The notes: a model not told the origin generated them from the letters alone. Shown: positions 40,998 to 50,453, numbered from the stretch's first letter. The stretch: 64,000 nucleotides of DNA from JAAYTY01 sp964569245 (GCA_964569245.1 CAZMTK010000007.1:52527-116526), one strand, 5' to 3'. Program-made: numbers and translations.

Positions 40998-41863
40998 AGC
41001 CGGAGCTCCACCCCGAGATAGGGCAGGTACGCCTCCGAAGCCCGATCATCCTGGCATCGGGCACGTGCGGCTACGGTCTCGAGCTCCTCGAGGCCGGAGC
41101 CCTCGAGGGAGTGGGCGGGCTCGTCACGAAGGCCACCACCCTCCGCCCCAGGGAAGGGAACAGACCACCCAGGATCGCCGAGACGGAGTACGGGCTGCTG
41201 AACTCGATAGGCCTCGCCAACCCGGGGGTCGAGACTGTCCTCGCGGACGTCCTCCCCCGCCTGGAGGGCTTCCCGTGCCCGGTGATCGTGAACGTCGCCG
41301 GCGACACCGCCGGAGAGTTCGCCGAGGTCGTCTCGCGCCTCGAGTCCTCCGCAGCGCACTGCGGATACGAGCTGAACGTCTCCTGCCCGAACGTCGAAAG
41401 CGGAGGAATGGCCTTCGGCGTCTGTCCCCGCACTGTGGAGGAGATTACCAGGCTCGCCAGGGACAGGACCTCCAGGCTCCTCTCGGTGAAGCTCACCCCG
41501 AACGGAGGGGACATCGTCGAGGCGGCTGCAGCGGCGGAAGCGGGCGGCGCCGACGCTGTCACTGTGTGCAACACCTTCCTGGGAATGAAGATCGACTGGA
41601 GGACGGGAGCCGCGGCCCTTTCGAGAGGAACCGGCGGGTACAGCTCTCCCGCTCTTCTCCCTCTGGTCGTGGCCAGGGTATGGCAGGTCTCGCGACGCTC
41701 GGGGATACCGGTGATCGCATCGGGCGGAGCCTGGACCGCCGAGGCGGTGCTGGAGCTCCTGGCTGCCGGCGCCTGTGCGGTGCAGGTGGGAACCCGGATC
41801 CTGCGGGATCCCTTCGCCCCGGCAGGGCTCCACTCCCGGCTCCTGGAGCTGGTTGCCGAATGA
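40994..41863 (+). CDS. pyrD: Dihydroorotate dehydrogenase, class 1B catalytic subunit
   Basis: A 289-residue FMN enzyme oxidising dihydroorotate to orotate. It contains ILASGTCGYG, GLVTKATTLRPREGN, the active-site Cys in ELNVSCPNVESGG (class 1 type), SVKLTPNGGD, and the FMN phosphate site VIASGGAWTAEAVLE with VQVGTRIL. Pairing with PyrK makes it class 1B, NAD-dependent, which suits an anaerobe. GTG start overlapping the pyrK stop. Confidence 0.93.
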   Translation: MKPELHPEIGQVRLRSPIILASGTCGYGLELLEAGALEGVGGLVTKATTLRPREGNRPPRIAETEYGLLNSIGLANPGVETVLADVLPRLEGFPCPVIVNVAGDTAGEFAEVVSRLESSAAHCGYELNVSCPNVESGGMAFGVCPRTVEEITRLARDRTSRLLSVKLTPNGGDIVEAAAAAEAGGADAVTVCNTFLGMKIDWRTGAAALSRGTGGYSSPALLPLVVARVWQVSRRSGIPVIASGGAWTAEAVLELLAAGACAVQVGTRILRDPFAPAGLHSRLLELVAE

Positions 41864-42279
41864 GGCGCCACCCCGTGGCGGCTCTCGCCGCCGTCGTCCT
41901 TCTCGCCACGGGATGCCTTGCTCCCAGGCCGGTCTACAGAACTGGTCCGTCGGTGACGAGACTCCTGGGCGGCTTCGAGCAGAGGGGGACCGCGTCCTTC
42001 TACGGGCCGGGCTTCCAGGGCAGGCTGACCGCGAGCGGCGAGGTGTTCGACATGAACGACATGACCTGCGCCCACAGGACTCTCCCGTTCGGGACCGTGC
42101 TCCTCGTCGAGAACCTGGGGAACGGCAGGGAGGCGACCGTGAGGGTGAACGACCGCGGGCCCTTCGTGGGAGGGAGGATCATCGATCTCTCGCGCGGGGC
42201 GGCGGAGCGGCTGGGAATGCTGGAGAGCGGGACCGCAGAGGTCCTTCTCAGAGTCGTGGGGGTTGAGGATGACAGGTGA
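41860..42279 (+). CDS. rlpA: RlpA-like lipoprotein (septal ring lytic transglycosylase family)
   Basis: A 139-residue lipoprotein with lipobox LLATGC, followed by a double-psi beta-barrel domain. The RlpA motif is GTASFYGPGFQGRLTASGE, the later block CAHRTLPFGT carries the conserved His, and VRVNDRGPF carries the Asp. RlpA cleaves naked glycan strands at division sites. This version has only the RlpA core and no SPOR domain. The ATG overlaps the pyrD stop, so it is embedded in the pyr operon. Confidence 0.85.
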   Translation: MRRHPVAALAAVVLLATGCLAPRPVYRTGPSVTRLLGGFEQRGTASFYGPGFQGRLTASGEVFDMNDMTCAHRTLPFGTVLLVENLGNGREATVRVNDRGPFVGGRIIDLSRGAAERLGMLESGTAEVLLRVVGVEDDR

Positions 42280-43000
42280 AGGGGCGAGGCTGTTCGTAGC
42301 GCTGACCAGCGAATCCGGAAGCGATGCCGCTGCCCTCGCCGCGCCCTTGAGAGGCCTGCCGCTCGGATTCAAGATCGGCCTGGAGCTGTTCACCCGGCTC
42401 GGTCCCCGCCTGGTGGAGGACCTGGTCGAGGCGGGCTTCGATGTGTTCCTCGACCTGAAGTTCCACGACATCCCCCATACGGTTGCAGGCGCCGTCCGTT
42501 CCGCATGCGCGCTCGGCCCCTCCATCGTGAACGTCCACGCCTCGGGCGGCATGGAGATGATGAGGGCCGCCGCCGCAGCCTCCGAGGGTATGCCGACGCG
42601 GATCATCGCCGTGACGGTCCTGACCAGCCTGGACAGAGGAGACCTCGAGCTGCTGGGCTCCTCGCTGGACCCCGGAAGCGTCGTCCCCCGCCTCGCCAGG
42701 GCGGCCAGGGAGGCAGGGCTCGCGGGCGTGGTGTGCTCTCCGCTGGAGGCGTCGGCGGTGCGGAAGGAGTGCGGCGGAGGATTCCTGATAGTGACTCCTG
42801 GAATTAGGCCCGGAGGAAGCCCGCTCGGCGACCAGAAGAGGGTGGCCACCGCCGCGGAGGCCGTCCTCGCAGGGGCGGACGTCCTCGTCGTGGGGAGGCC
42901 CGTCACCGGGGCGCCGGACCCCGGGCTCGCTGCCGCTGCTCTACTGGAAGAGATGGGAGCGGCGCTGAAGGAGCGACACGCGGGCGATGGCCCGGCGTAG
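42269..43000 (+). CDS. pyrF: Orotidine 5'-phosphate decarboxylase
   Basis: A 243-residue TIM-barrel enzyme forming UMP. The catalytic Asp-Lys-Asp array is in FLDLKFHDIPHTVA, and the phosphate site is ADVLVVGRPVTGA with VTPGIRPGG. I took ATG 42269, with GGGGG six bases before it; TTG 42263 is also possible. The start lies inside rlpA and the end overlaps the next gene by 14 bases. Confidence 0.93.
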   Translation: MTGEGARLFVALTSESGSDAAALAAPLRGLPLGFKIGLELFTRLGPRLVEDLVEAGFDVFLDLKFHDIPHTVAGAVRSACALGPSIVNVHASGGMEMMRAAAAASEGMPTRIIAVTVLTSLDRGDLELLGSSLDPGSVVPRLARAAREAGLAGVVCSPLEASAVRKECGGGFLIVTPGIRPGGSPLGDQKRVATAAEAVLAGADVLVVGRPVTGAPDPGLAAAALLEEMGAALKERHAGDGPA

Positions 43001-44927
43001 GGCTGCAAGGTTGTCGTTCCTCGCGGCTCTCGCCGCCCTGGCGGGGGCTGTCGCCGCCTCGGCCGTTCTGCTCCCCGGGGTGCTGGCCGAGAGCATCCTC
43101 GAAAGGATCGACCCCTCCGCCACCGTCGGGAGGGTCGATCTGGCTCCCGGCGCCGCGCTGCTGGAGGATGTGAGGATGCCCCGCTTCGGGTTCGATGCCC
43201 CGGAAGTCTGGGTGCTGTGGGACGGGGGAGGGGTGACGCGCCCCGGAAGGGTCGTGGTGCCCGAGTGCACTGTGAGGAACCCGGTCCTGTCGAGGCACGG
43301 CGCGGACTCCGGACGGACGGGGGATCCAGTCGCGATTCCATGGATATCCCTCGACAGGGTTCACCTCTCCTACGCCGGGGACAGCTCCGAAGCCAGCTTC
43401 GTCATGGGCGGCGAGTCACCCGGGGGGCTGCGCCTGACCGGCACCGCCTCCGGAAGCTGGGGAGGAGCCGTCTTCAGAGGGGGCGAGACCTGCGGCGGGT
43501 GGGCGGTGGCGCTGGCCTTCGATTCCTGCTCGGGCCTTCCAGGGGGGCTTCTGGAAATCCCTCAGAGGCTGCGCGGACACCGCTTCGGAGGAACGATGGA
43601 GGGCGTGATATGCCCGAACGGCGGCACCAGCCTCTCGGGTTCGCTCGACATCCTGGACGGAAGGGCGGTGCACATACCCTTCACGCTGGCCGGCGAGGCC
43701 GGAGGCGGGACCGCGGTCGAAGCTTCCCTGGACCTGTCTGAGAGCAGCGGCCTGCTGTCAGGGGTGCTCCGCGGAATAGATTCCGCCTCCTTCCTGGATG
43801 TCGCGCCCGAAGGCCGGATAATCCTCTCGACACGGGGCGGCGGAGCGTACCGCTTCACGATGGAGGCGGTTGCGGAGAGCACGAGAATCTACTCCCGATA
43901 CCTGTCGGAGGACACGGTTCGCATCTCCCTCTCGGCTTCGCTATCGGGCAACGCCTCCGAGAGGGGGCTGAATGTGGACAGCGGGGTCGTGACTTCGGGC
44001 CCCCTCGCCATCCATGTCAGCGGCTCGCTCGGATCCGACTCGCTCTCGAGGATGGAGCTCAGGGCGTGGAACGACAGCATGGACGCATCCGCCCTCGTCG
44101 AGGGAGTCCCGGAAGGTCTCCAGGGGTGCCTTGCCGGGACGAGGCTGTCCGGGAGTCTGGGAATCGACGTCCGGCTGGTGATCGATCCTGCGCTGCCCGA
44201 GAGCTCGGACCTCTCGATAGAGGTGGACGACTCGGACCTGCGGGTGGAGTACTGCCCGGTGGGCACGGGGAGGTTCCGGAGCGGAGGGGCCTGCACCGTC
44301 AGGGACAGCTGGGGCAACACCAGGAGGATCGTGCTCGATCCCTCGGCGAACGGCTCCCTGCTCCTGCTCGACTCCCTGCCCCCCTGGTTCGAGGACATGC
44401 TCTGCTGCGCCGAGGACGGCTCCTTCAGGAGCCATTCCGGCTTCAGCGCTGATCACATAAGGAGCTCGCTGATCGCCAACGTATCCGAGGGCCGGTTCGT
44501 GCGGGGGGGCTCGACCATAACGATGCAGCTCGCGCGGAACCTCTTCCTGGACAGGGAGAAGACCTTGGCGAGGAAGCTGCAGGAGGTCTTCCTGACCTGG
44601 CTGCTGGAGAGGACCCTGGACAAGGACAGGATACTGGAGATCTACATCAACATCGTGGAGCTGGGGCCGGACGTGTTCGGCTTCGCCGAGGCCTCCCGCC
44701 ACTATTTCGGCGTGGAGCCCCGGGATCTGTCTCCCCGCAGGACCGCATACCTGATCTCGCTCCTGCCCGGCCCCAGGCTCTATTATCGGTTCTTCGAGAG
44801 GGGCGAGGTGCCCGAATACTGGGAGTCCGGTCTGGACGCCCTGCTGAGGGCCGCTGCGGCGAGGGGCGGCCTCGACCGGTTGCAGCTGGAGGAGGCCCTG
44901 GCCGAAACAGTCAGCTTCCGGCTCTAG
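42987..44927 (+). CDS. GT51 peptidoglycan glycosyltransferase with large AsmA-like N-terminal region
   Basis: A 646-residue membrane protein. After an N-terminal helix (LAALAALAGAVAASAVLLPG) come about 440 residues of repetitive beta-rich sequence (LTGTASGSWGG, SGSLDILDGRAVHIP, LSGSLGIDVRLVID) that read like the AsmA/TamB-type elongated beta fold. The C-terminal 200 residues are a GT51 lipid II polymerase: CCAEDGSFRSHSGF with catalytic Glu476, RGGSTITMQLARNLFLDREK, KLQEVFLTWLLERTLDKDRI and EIYINIVELGPDVFGFAEA. There is no transpeptidase domain. It should polymerise glycan strands in the periplasm. The combination with a long beta domain is unusual; see findings. Confidence 0.8.
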   Translation: MARRRAARLSFLAALAALAGAVAASAVLLPGVLAESILERIDPSATVGRVDLAPGAALLEDVRMPRFGFDAPEVWVLWDGGGVTRPGRVVVPECTVRNPVLSRHGADSGRTGDPVAIPWISLDRVHLSYAGDSSEASFVMGGESPGGLRLTGTASGSWGGAVFRGGETCGGWAVALAFDSCSGLPGGLLEIPQRLRGHRFGGTMEGVICPNGGTSLSGSLDILDGRAVHIPFTLAGEAGGGTAVEASLDLSESSGLLSGVLRGIDSASFLDVAPEGRIILSTRGGGAYRFTMEAVAESTRIYSRYLSEDTVRISLSASLSGNASERGLNVDSGVVTSGPLAIHVSGSLGSDSLSRMELRAWNDSMDASALVEGVPEGLQGCLAGTRLSGSLGIDVRLVIDPALPESSDLSIEVDDSDLRVEYCPVGTGRFRSGGACTVRDSWGNTRRIVLDPSANGSLLLLDSLPPWFEDMLCCAEDGSFRSHSGFSADHIRSSLIANVSEGRFVRGGSTITMQLARNLFLDREKTLARKLQEVFLTWLLERTLDKDRILEIYINIVELGPDVFGFAEASRHYFGVEPRDLSPRRTAYLISLLPGPRLYYRFFERGEVPEYWESGLDALLRAAAARGGLDRLQLEEALAETVSFRL

Positions 44928-45046
44928 CGCATGGCTGCCTGCAGCCGCCGGATGCCCTCGCCTGAAGCCCGGTGTTCTGTTATGTTGCGCACACTCGATT
45001 CACGGCCATGCACGGTCGGCCGGCACCCGCCAGGAAGGGGAGTGAG

Positions 45047-46039
45047 ATGGCCGAAGGCGGCGCCTACGAGCTCCTGAAGGGCGAGAAGACCTACAGGGCG
45101 CCCGATTTCGAGACCCTGACTCGATGGGCCAGGGAGAGGCGCATCACCGCCGCCGACAGAATCCGGCCCGCCGGCACGGAGGAGTGGAGGCGCGCGGGAG
45201 ACCTGCCGGAGCTCTCCCAGCTCGTAGACCCCGCAAACTGGTGGACCGTAAGGATGGGCGAATCCGCCTACACCGCACCCGACTTCGCGACCATAGAGAG
45301 ATGGACGAGGGAGGGCAGGCTGAACACCGAGGCCGTAATCGAGGGCCCCAGGACTCCCCCCGGAGGAGTGCTCGCGAAGGGCCTGCCCAGGCTGGCTCCC
45401 TTCCTCCGGCCGCCGCTCCAGTCCGCCGACGGCAGCATCCCTCCACGGCTCAGAATAGACGGGATCGAGTACTTTCCCAAGGACAGGGAGACCATCCGCC
45501 AGTGGATCTCGGAGGCGAGGGTTCCTCCGGATGCTGAGATCTCGGTTGACGGCGGTCCGTGGGAGCCGCTGGGGCCGTCCGGGCTCTTCGAACGGGAGCT
45601 GTGGCCCGAAGGGGCCTGGGGCGACCACATGCCCGACGAACCACCGGAGCCCGCCCCCGGTCTCTCCCGAGAGACCATGAGCGCGCCGGAGCCCGACGCC
45701 GACTTGCCGCCCGAGTCAGCTCCGGTCCAGCAGCCCCGCTCTCAGAAGCCGGCGCTCCATTCCGGCTGGAGGATCGTCACGCTGAACGAGGAGCTGGTGA
45801 TCGACGATCCGTCGAGGATCCCCCGGCTTCTCAGGTCGAGGCGGATCCACAGCTTCGACGACGTTCTGCATCCCAGCCTTCCCGACGGTCGCTGCAGCGT
45901 CTCCAGGGCGGTCGAGCTCCTCAGGCTGGGGCGCCGCAGGTTCCCCTGGTGGATACTCGCGGTGCTGGTCCTCGTAGCGCTCGGCGTGGTGTTCGTCCTC
46001 ATCGACCCGATGAACTGGGGTATCAGGCTCCCCCTGTGA
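45047..46039 (+). CDS. Tail-anchored protein with four GYF_2-like modules
   Basis: A 330-residue protein with four related modules of about 50 residues, at roughly 6-58, 66-118, 134-180 and 241-294. Each starts with a short strand pair (YELLKGEKTYRAPDF; WTVRMGESAYTAPDF; LRIDGIEYFPKDR), then a helix with a conserved Trp (ETLTRWARERRI; ATIERWTREGRL; ETIRQWISEARV) and a short strand. They resemble the bacterial GYF_2/DUF4339 domain. A Pro/Glu-rich linker separates modules three and four. One C-terminal helix (WWILAVLVLVALGVVFVLI) anchors it, so the modules face the cytoplasm. Function is unknown. ATG after AAGGGGAGTGAG. Confidence 0.7.
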   Translation: MAEGGAYELLKGEKTYRAPDFETLTRWARERRITAADRIRPAGTEEWRRAGDLPELSQLVDPANWWTVRMGESAYTAPDFATIERWTREGRLNTEAVIEGPRTPPGGVLAKGLPRLAPFLRPPLQSADGSIPPRLRIDGIEYFPKDRETIRQWISEARVPPDAEISVDGGPWEPLGPSGLFERELWPEGAWGDHMPDEPPEPAPGLSRETMSAPEPDADLPPESAPVQQPRSQKPALHSGWRIVTLNEELVIDDPSRIPRLLRSRRIHSFDDVLHPSLPDGRCSVSRAVELLRLGRRRFPWWILAVLVLVALGVVFVLIDPMNWGIRLPL

Positions 46040-47325
46040 TCGACCCTCGGCCTTTCATCGCCGCCAAGAGGGACGGGGCATCGCATCGCTCCGGGGAGAT
46101 CGGAAGGTTCGTCGAAGCCATCGTGTCCGGAGCGGTGGAGCCATGCCAGGCCTCGGCCTGGCTCATGGCGGCCTTCCTGCGGGGTCTGGACGAGGCCGAG
46201 ACGCTGGAGCTGACGACCGCGATGAGGGACAGCGGGAGGATACTCGTCTGGCCCGACGATCCCAGGCCTCTTTCCGACAAGCACAGCACGGGAGGGGTCG
46301 GGGACAAGATATCCCTGGTCCTCGCTCCCCTGGCTGCCGCTCTGGGGCTCAGGGTGCCCATGATCAGCGGAAGGGCGCTCGGGCACACCGGCGGTACGCT
46401 GGACAAGCTCGAATCCATCCCTGGATTCCGCACGTGCCTGCGGCTGGATGAATTCCAGGCGATCGTCCAGGACGTCGGCGCGGGGATGTCAGGCCAGACG
46501 CAGGATCTCGCCCCCGCTGACAGGATTCTCTATTCCCTCCGCGATGCGACTGCCACCGTGGAGGCGATACCTCTCATAACGGCGAGCATACTGTCCAAGA
46601 AGCTCGCCGAGGGCATCACGTCGCTTGTCCTCGACGTCAAGTGCGGCAGGGGGGCCTTCATGAAGACCGAGCGCCGCGCCCGCGAGCTGGCGCAATCCCT
46701 CTCGAAGGTGTCCCGCGGGGCGGGAGTGAGGACGGTTTCAGTCATCACGGCCATGGACCATCTCCTCGGGATGACCGCCGGGAACGCACTCGAGGTGAGA
46801 GAGGCACTGGACGTCCTGTCCGGGCGCGGTCCTGAGGACGTGGCCTCCCTCAGCGTCACCCTGGCCGCGGAGATGCTGTGCGCGGCCTCGGGCGACGCCG
46901 GCGGGCGCGAGGCCGCAAGGGAGCGCTGCGCCAGGGCGCTGGCCGACGGCTCCGCGCTGGGGCGTTTCGAAGCCCTGGTCGAGGCCCAGGGAGGGGATCT
47001 CGAGGCATTCGAGCGGAGGCAGCCCGCACCGGCAAAGCTGGAGGCGGTGAGCCCGGGAAGCGGGGTCTTCTCCGGAATTGACGCATTCGTGCTCGGAGAA
47101 GCGGTACGGAGGCTGGGCGCCGGCAGGACCCGGACGGACGACTTCGTGGACCATTCGGCAGGATGGGAGCAGATCGCGAGGCACGGCGAGCAGGTGAAGG
47201 CCGGTGAGCCTCTGGGAGTTCTCCATGCTCGAGACCGCGAGTCGGCCCGGGCGGCCGCCGATTCGGTTGAGAGAGCCGTCATGCTGGACGAGCCGGAAGG
47301 TCCCCTCGTCATCGGCGTTATCTGA
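46036..47325 (+). CDS. pdp: Pyrimidine-nucleoside / thymidine phosphorylase
   Basis: A 429-residue salvage enzyme that splits pyrimidine nucleosides with phosphate. The family signature DKHSTGGVGDKISLVLAP (about residues 79-96) is complete, as are GRALGHTGGTLDKLESIPG and MDHLLGMTAGNALEV. Whether it prefers thymidine (DeoA) or is broad (Pdp) cannot be told. The GTG overlaps the stop of the four-module gene. It complements the synthesis genes of the same run. Confidence 0.9.
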   Translation: MIDPRPFIAAKRDGASHRSGEIGRFVEAIVSGAVEPCQASAWLMAAFLRGLDEAETLELTTAMRDSGRILVWPDDPRPLSDKHSTGGVGDKISLVLAPLAAALGLRVPMISGRALGHTGGTLDKLESIPGFRTCLRLDEFQAIVQDVGAGMSGQTQDLAPADRILYSLRDATATVEAIPLITASILSKKLAEGITSLVLDVKCGRGAFMKTERRARELAQSLSKVSRGAGVRTVSVITAMDHLLGMTAGNALEVREALDVLSGRGPEDVASLSVTLAAEMLCAASGDAGGREAARERCARALADGSALGRFEALVEAQGGDLEAFERRQPAPAKLEAVSPGSGVFSGIDAFVLGEAVRRLGAGRTRTDDFVDHSAGWEQIARHGEQVKAGEPLGVLHARDRESARAAADSVERAVMLDEPEGPLVIGVI

Positions 47326-47331
47326 TATACT
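47323..47331 (+). promoter_or_regulatory. Extended -10 promoter before pilB
   Basis: TG-A-TATACT ends at 47331, overlapping the end of pdp. No good -35 is present, as is usual for extended -10 sites. Transcription would start near 47338, so translation from the GTG at 47383 fits better than from 47338. Confidence 0.4.
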
Positions 47332-47382
47332 AGCGTAGTGCCCGTCGGCATCGCCGCCGGCGGCCGAACGATTGGGGCTGAA

Positions 47383-49104
47383 GTGACGGTGCTCCCGAGG
47401 CTGGATCCCTCGATCGTGCCCCAGAAGCTGCTCCAGGCCGGCCTGCTCACGAAGCAGGGCCACGAGAGGTTCCTGAGACTGTCCCAGGGACCCGACGCCG
47501 ACGTCCTGGGGATCCTGGTGGCGCGTGGCCTGATAGGCGAGGAGGACCTCTACACCTTCATCGCCGGGCTCCTGGGTCTGCCCTACAAGAATCTCGATCC
47601 CCTGGAGCTGGACTACGAGGTGGTCACCTCCTCGATACCGGGCGCCTTCGCGCAGCGGAACCATCTCGTGGTGTTCGGCTCGACCGAAGACAGGCTCCAG
47701 GTGGCGACCAGCAACCTGCTCGACCCGAGGCCGCTCGACGACCTGGTGCATCTGACGGGCAAGGAGATCGACCTCCACGTCGCGAGACCTTCGGACATCG
47801 CGAGGGTCGTGCGACAGTTCTACGGGCTGCACAGCTCGATCGTCGCCGCCGCACGGGAAGTCGGAACCGTGGGCGAGGAGAAGGTGGACCTGGGCAACCT
47901 GGAGAGATACGTCTCCAGCGAGACCGCGGCCCCGTTGGAGCCCACTGACAGGCCGATCGTGAACGCGGTCAACCACCTTCTGCAGTACGCCTTCGAAGAG
48001 CGGGCGAGCGACATTCACCTCGAGCCCCACCGCGAGGGCACCGTCGTGCGTCTCCGGATCGACGGCATCCTGCACAACGTCTACACCATCCCGAAGAAGC
48101 TCCACCTGCCGGTGCTGTCGAGGGTCAAGATGATCTCTGGCATGAACATAGCCGAGAAGAGGCGCCCCCAGGACGGCAGGATCAGGACCCATTTCGAGGG
48201 CAAGCCGGTGGAGATCCGTGCGTCCACCATCCCTGTCGCCTTCGGCGAGAAGGCCGTGCTGAGGATACTCGATCCCGCCATACTGATGCAGGACCTCTCG
48301 AACCTCGGCTTCGAGGAGGAGGACAGGCGCAGGTTCGAGAGGCTCGTCAGGAGCAAGAGCGGTCTGATGCTGGTGACAGGCCCGACGGGCAGCGGGAAGA
48401 CAACGACCCTCTACTCCACGCTCACGGCCCTCTCCTCCGACGAGAAGAACATCACCACGATAGAGGACCCGATCGAGTTCGTCGCCGACGAGTTCAATCA
48501 GATCTCGGTCCAGCCCGCGGTCGATGTCACCTTCACGTCGGCCCTGAGGCACATCCTCCGGCAGGACCCCGACATCATCATGGTGGGCGAGATCCGTGAC
48601 CAGGAGACCGCCCGAAGCGCGATAAGGTGCTCCCTGACGGGCCATCTGGTCCTCAGCACCCTGCACACCAACGACACCGCATCCACCGCCGTGAGGCTGC
48701 TCGACATGGGCATAGAATCCTTCCTGCTGTGCAGCACACTCATCGGCATAGTCGCGCAGAGGCTCGTGAGGAAGGTGTGCGACGAGTGCGCGGAGGACTA
48801 TTCCCCTGGAGAGACTCTGCTCGAGTCGATGGGCATGGCCGGCCGCAAGGCCGTGTTCAGGCGGGGACGCGGCTGCAGGACCTGCAGGGGCACCGGCTAC
48901 AAGGGGCGCACTGCCGTCTTCGAGGTGATGGAGATCAGCGACAGGATACGCAGCCTCCTCGCGCATTCCGCCACGGTGGAGGAGCTGCGCAGGGCCGCCC
49001 TGGAGGAAGGCATGAACACGATGAGGGTCAACGCGACCCGCAAGGTGCTCGCCGGAGTCACCACCCCCTCGGAAATGCTCGAGGCGACGATGGGGATGGA
49101 GTGA
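47383..49104 (+). CDS. pilB: GspE/PilB-type secretion or pilus assembly ATPase
   Basis: A 573-residue hexameric ATPase of type II secretion or type IV pili. The MshEN/GspE-II N-terminal domain (VPQKLLQAGLLTKQGHERFL ... GLLGLPYKNLDP) precedes the ATPase core: Walker A GPTGSGKTTTLYS, Asp box IEDPIEF, Walker B RQDPDIIMVGEIRD, and His box STLHTNDTAS. A tetracysteine zinc motif is present (CDEC, then CRTC). No other pilus or secretion gene is nearby, so the machine it serves cannot be named. The frame also opens at GTG 47338. Confidence 0.88.
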   Translation: MTVLPRLDPSIVPQKLLQAGLLTKQGHERFLRLSQGPDADVLGILVARGLIGEEDLYTFIAGLLGLPYKNLDPLELDYEVVTSSIPGAFAQRNHLVVFGSTEDRLQVATSNLLDPRPLDDLVHLTGKEIDLHVARPSDIARVVRQFYGLHSSIVAAAREVGTVGEEKVDLGNLERYVSSETAAPLEPTDRPIVNAVNHLLQYAFEERASDIHLEPHREGTVVRLRIDGILHNVYTIPKKLHLPVLSRVKMISGMNIAEKRRPQDGRIRTHFEGKPVEIRASTIPVAFGEKAVLRILDPAILMQDLSNLGFEEEDRRRFERLVRSKSGLMLVTGPTGSGKTTTLYSTLTALSSDEKNITTIEDPIEFVADEFNQISVQPAVDVTFTSALRHILRQDPDIIMVGEIRDQETARSAIRCSLTGHLVLSTLHTNDTASTAVRLLDMGIESFLLCSTLIGIVAQRLVRKVCDECAEDYSPGETLLESMGMAGRKAVFRRGRGCRTCRGTGYKGRTAVFEVMEISDRIRSLLAHSATVEELRRAALEEGMNTMRVNATRKVLAGVTTPSEMLEATMGME

Positions 49105-50453
49105 GAAAGCCCGCCGTCATCACGGCCGCGGCAGCCGCCGCGGCGCTGCTCCTCTCCTGCGGCGGAGGCGGAGAAGACGGGACTCGATCGCTTCCGGACT
49201 CGGTCGCAGTGATTCCGCCCACTCCGCTCGAGGTGGCGCTGGAGTTCTCGAACCTCCTGTCGATGAACGACCCGGCCTGCTTCGACCTCCTCGCCCCCGG
49301 GCTGCGCGACACGATCGAGGCCTCCGGTCTCTCCCCCCAGGAGGCATTCGGCCGCTGGAGGGGCTTCGACCCGTCCGGTCGTCTCACCGAGGTCGTCGGA
49401 GAAGGCGCGGAAACGAGGACTTCGTACTTCTGCACGATCGTGAGGCTGGAGGATCCCGCGATAGTGCGCATAGACTTCGTTCTTGCCGACGGGCTGTGGC
49501 GGATCGAGGGCTTCGGCCTCGAGATCCCCGAAGAGGTGATAGATTCTCTGAATGTCGAGCGAACCGCCCGCATGATAGTCGCAAGCCCCGCCATGAGGTT
49601 CGAGCTGAGGGTCGCGAGGCAGCTCTTGGACGACTGCCGATTCGACTCGATCTCCGCCTGGTCCTCGGCCGATGCTGCAATTGCGCACGGGACGGCATTC
49701 GAGGAGTACATCCCCTCTCTCACGCCCGACGCCTACGCCCTGCTCGCCCTCTCGAACATCCGCCGCTCGGCCAAGATGCAGATAATCCAGGACAGGGCCA
49801 CATTCGACGTCTCCACGGTGCCCGTCGAGCTGACGGGCTTCGTCGCCGCATGGCGCGAGATGGCCTTCACGTGGAAGTCCGTGCTCAGGGCCCGGCACGA
49901 GGCCATGCAGAACCTGCGAATCAACGGCACATGGGTGGATCCCGACTCTGCGCTGGAGCTGGCCAGGCTGTCCGTCCTTGCGGGGAGCTTCCTCGCGGTG
50001 AGCGACATGGTCGAGGAGCTGGACACCCTCAGCGCGACCTATCCGGCCCTCCTCACGACGGGGAGCGAGGAGCCCCTGCAGGAGCTGCTCGTGCAGCTCG
50101 ATCCGCACGTCACCGAGCAGAGGAGCGAGAACGAGATCGGCATGACCGTCTGGCGGGCGCTCGGAGTCGAGATGAACGGAGACACAGACCCGGAACGGGT
50201 TGTCTACTGGGCGGGAAACCTGTTCCTCTTCGAGGGCAGGCCTGCCGGCTACAGGCTGGTCTGGAGGACCTACGAGGGCTACGACAGCGACCTCCACGCG
50301 GAGTTCGTCTCCGAGCCCTCCGCAGCGGGTGGTTGCAGGCAGATCAACCTTATCGGCAGCGACGGCACGTACGAGTACACCCTCCTCTACTCGGGCGGTA
50401 CGCCTGTCTTCAGACGTACCCCCATCGGCACGGCGGGGGTAGGAGAGGAGTGA
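49101..50453 (+). CDS. Hypothetical lipoprotein
   Basis: A 450-residue lipoprotein: lipobox LLLSC after a hydrophobic stretch, then a Gly-rich linker. Residues about 40-150 look like an NTF2-like or DUF4878-type domain (EVALEFSNLLSMNDPACFDLL ... FVLADGLWRIEGFGLEI). The remainder is helical and then beta-rich (YEYTLLYSGGTPVFRR) with no recognised family. The GTG overlaps the pilB stop and the end overlaps the PBP gene. A periplasmic helper of the downstream synthase is possible from context only. Confidence 0.6.
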   Translation: MRKPAVITAAAAAAALLLSCGGGGEDGTRSLPDSVAVIPPTPLEVALEFSNLLSMNDPACFDLLAPGLRDTIEASGLSPQEAFGRWRGFDPSGRLTEVVGEGAETRTSYFCTIVRLEDPAIVRIDFVLADGLWRIEGFGLEIPEEVIDSLNVERTARMIVASPAMRFELRVARQLLDDCRFDSISAWSSADAAIAHGTAFEEYIPSLTPDAYALLALSNIRRSAKMQIIQDRATFDVSTVPVELTGFVAAWREMAFTWKSVLRARHEAMQNLRINGTWVDPDSALELARLSVLAGSFLAVSDMVEELDTLSATYPALLTTGSEEPLQELLVQLDPHVTEQRSENEIGMTVWRALGVEMNGDTDPERVVYWAGNLFLFEGRPAGYRLVWRTYEGYDSDLHAEFVSEPSAAGGCRQINLIGSDGTYEYTLLYSGGTPVFRRTPIGTAGVGEE

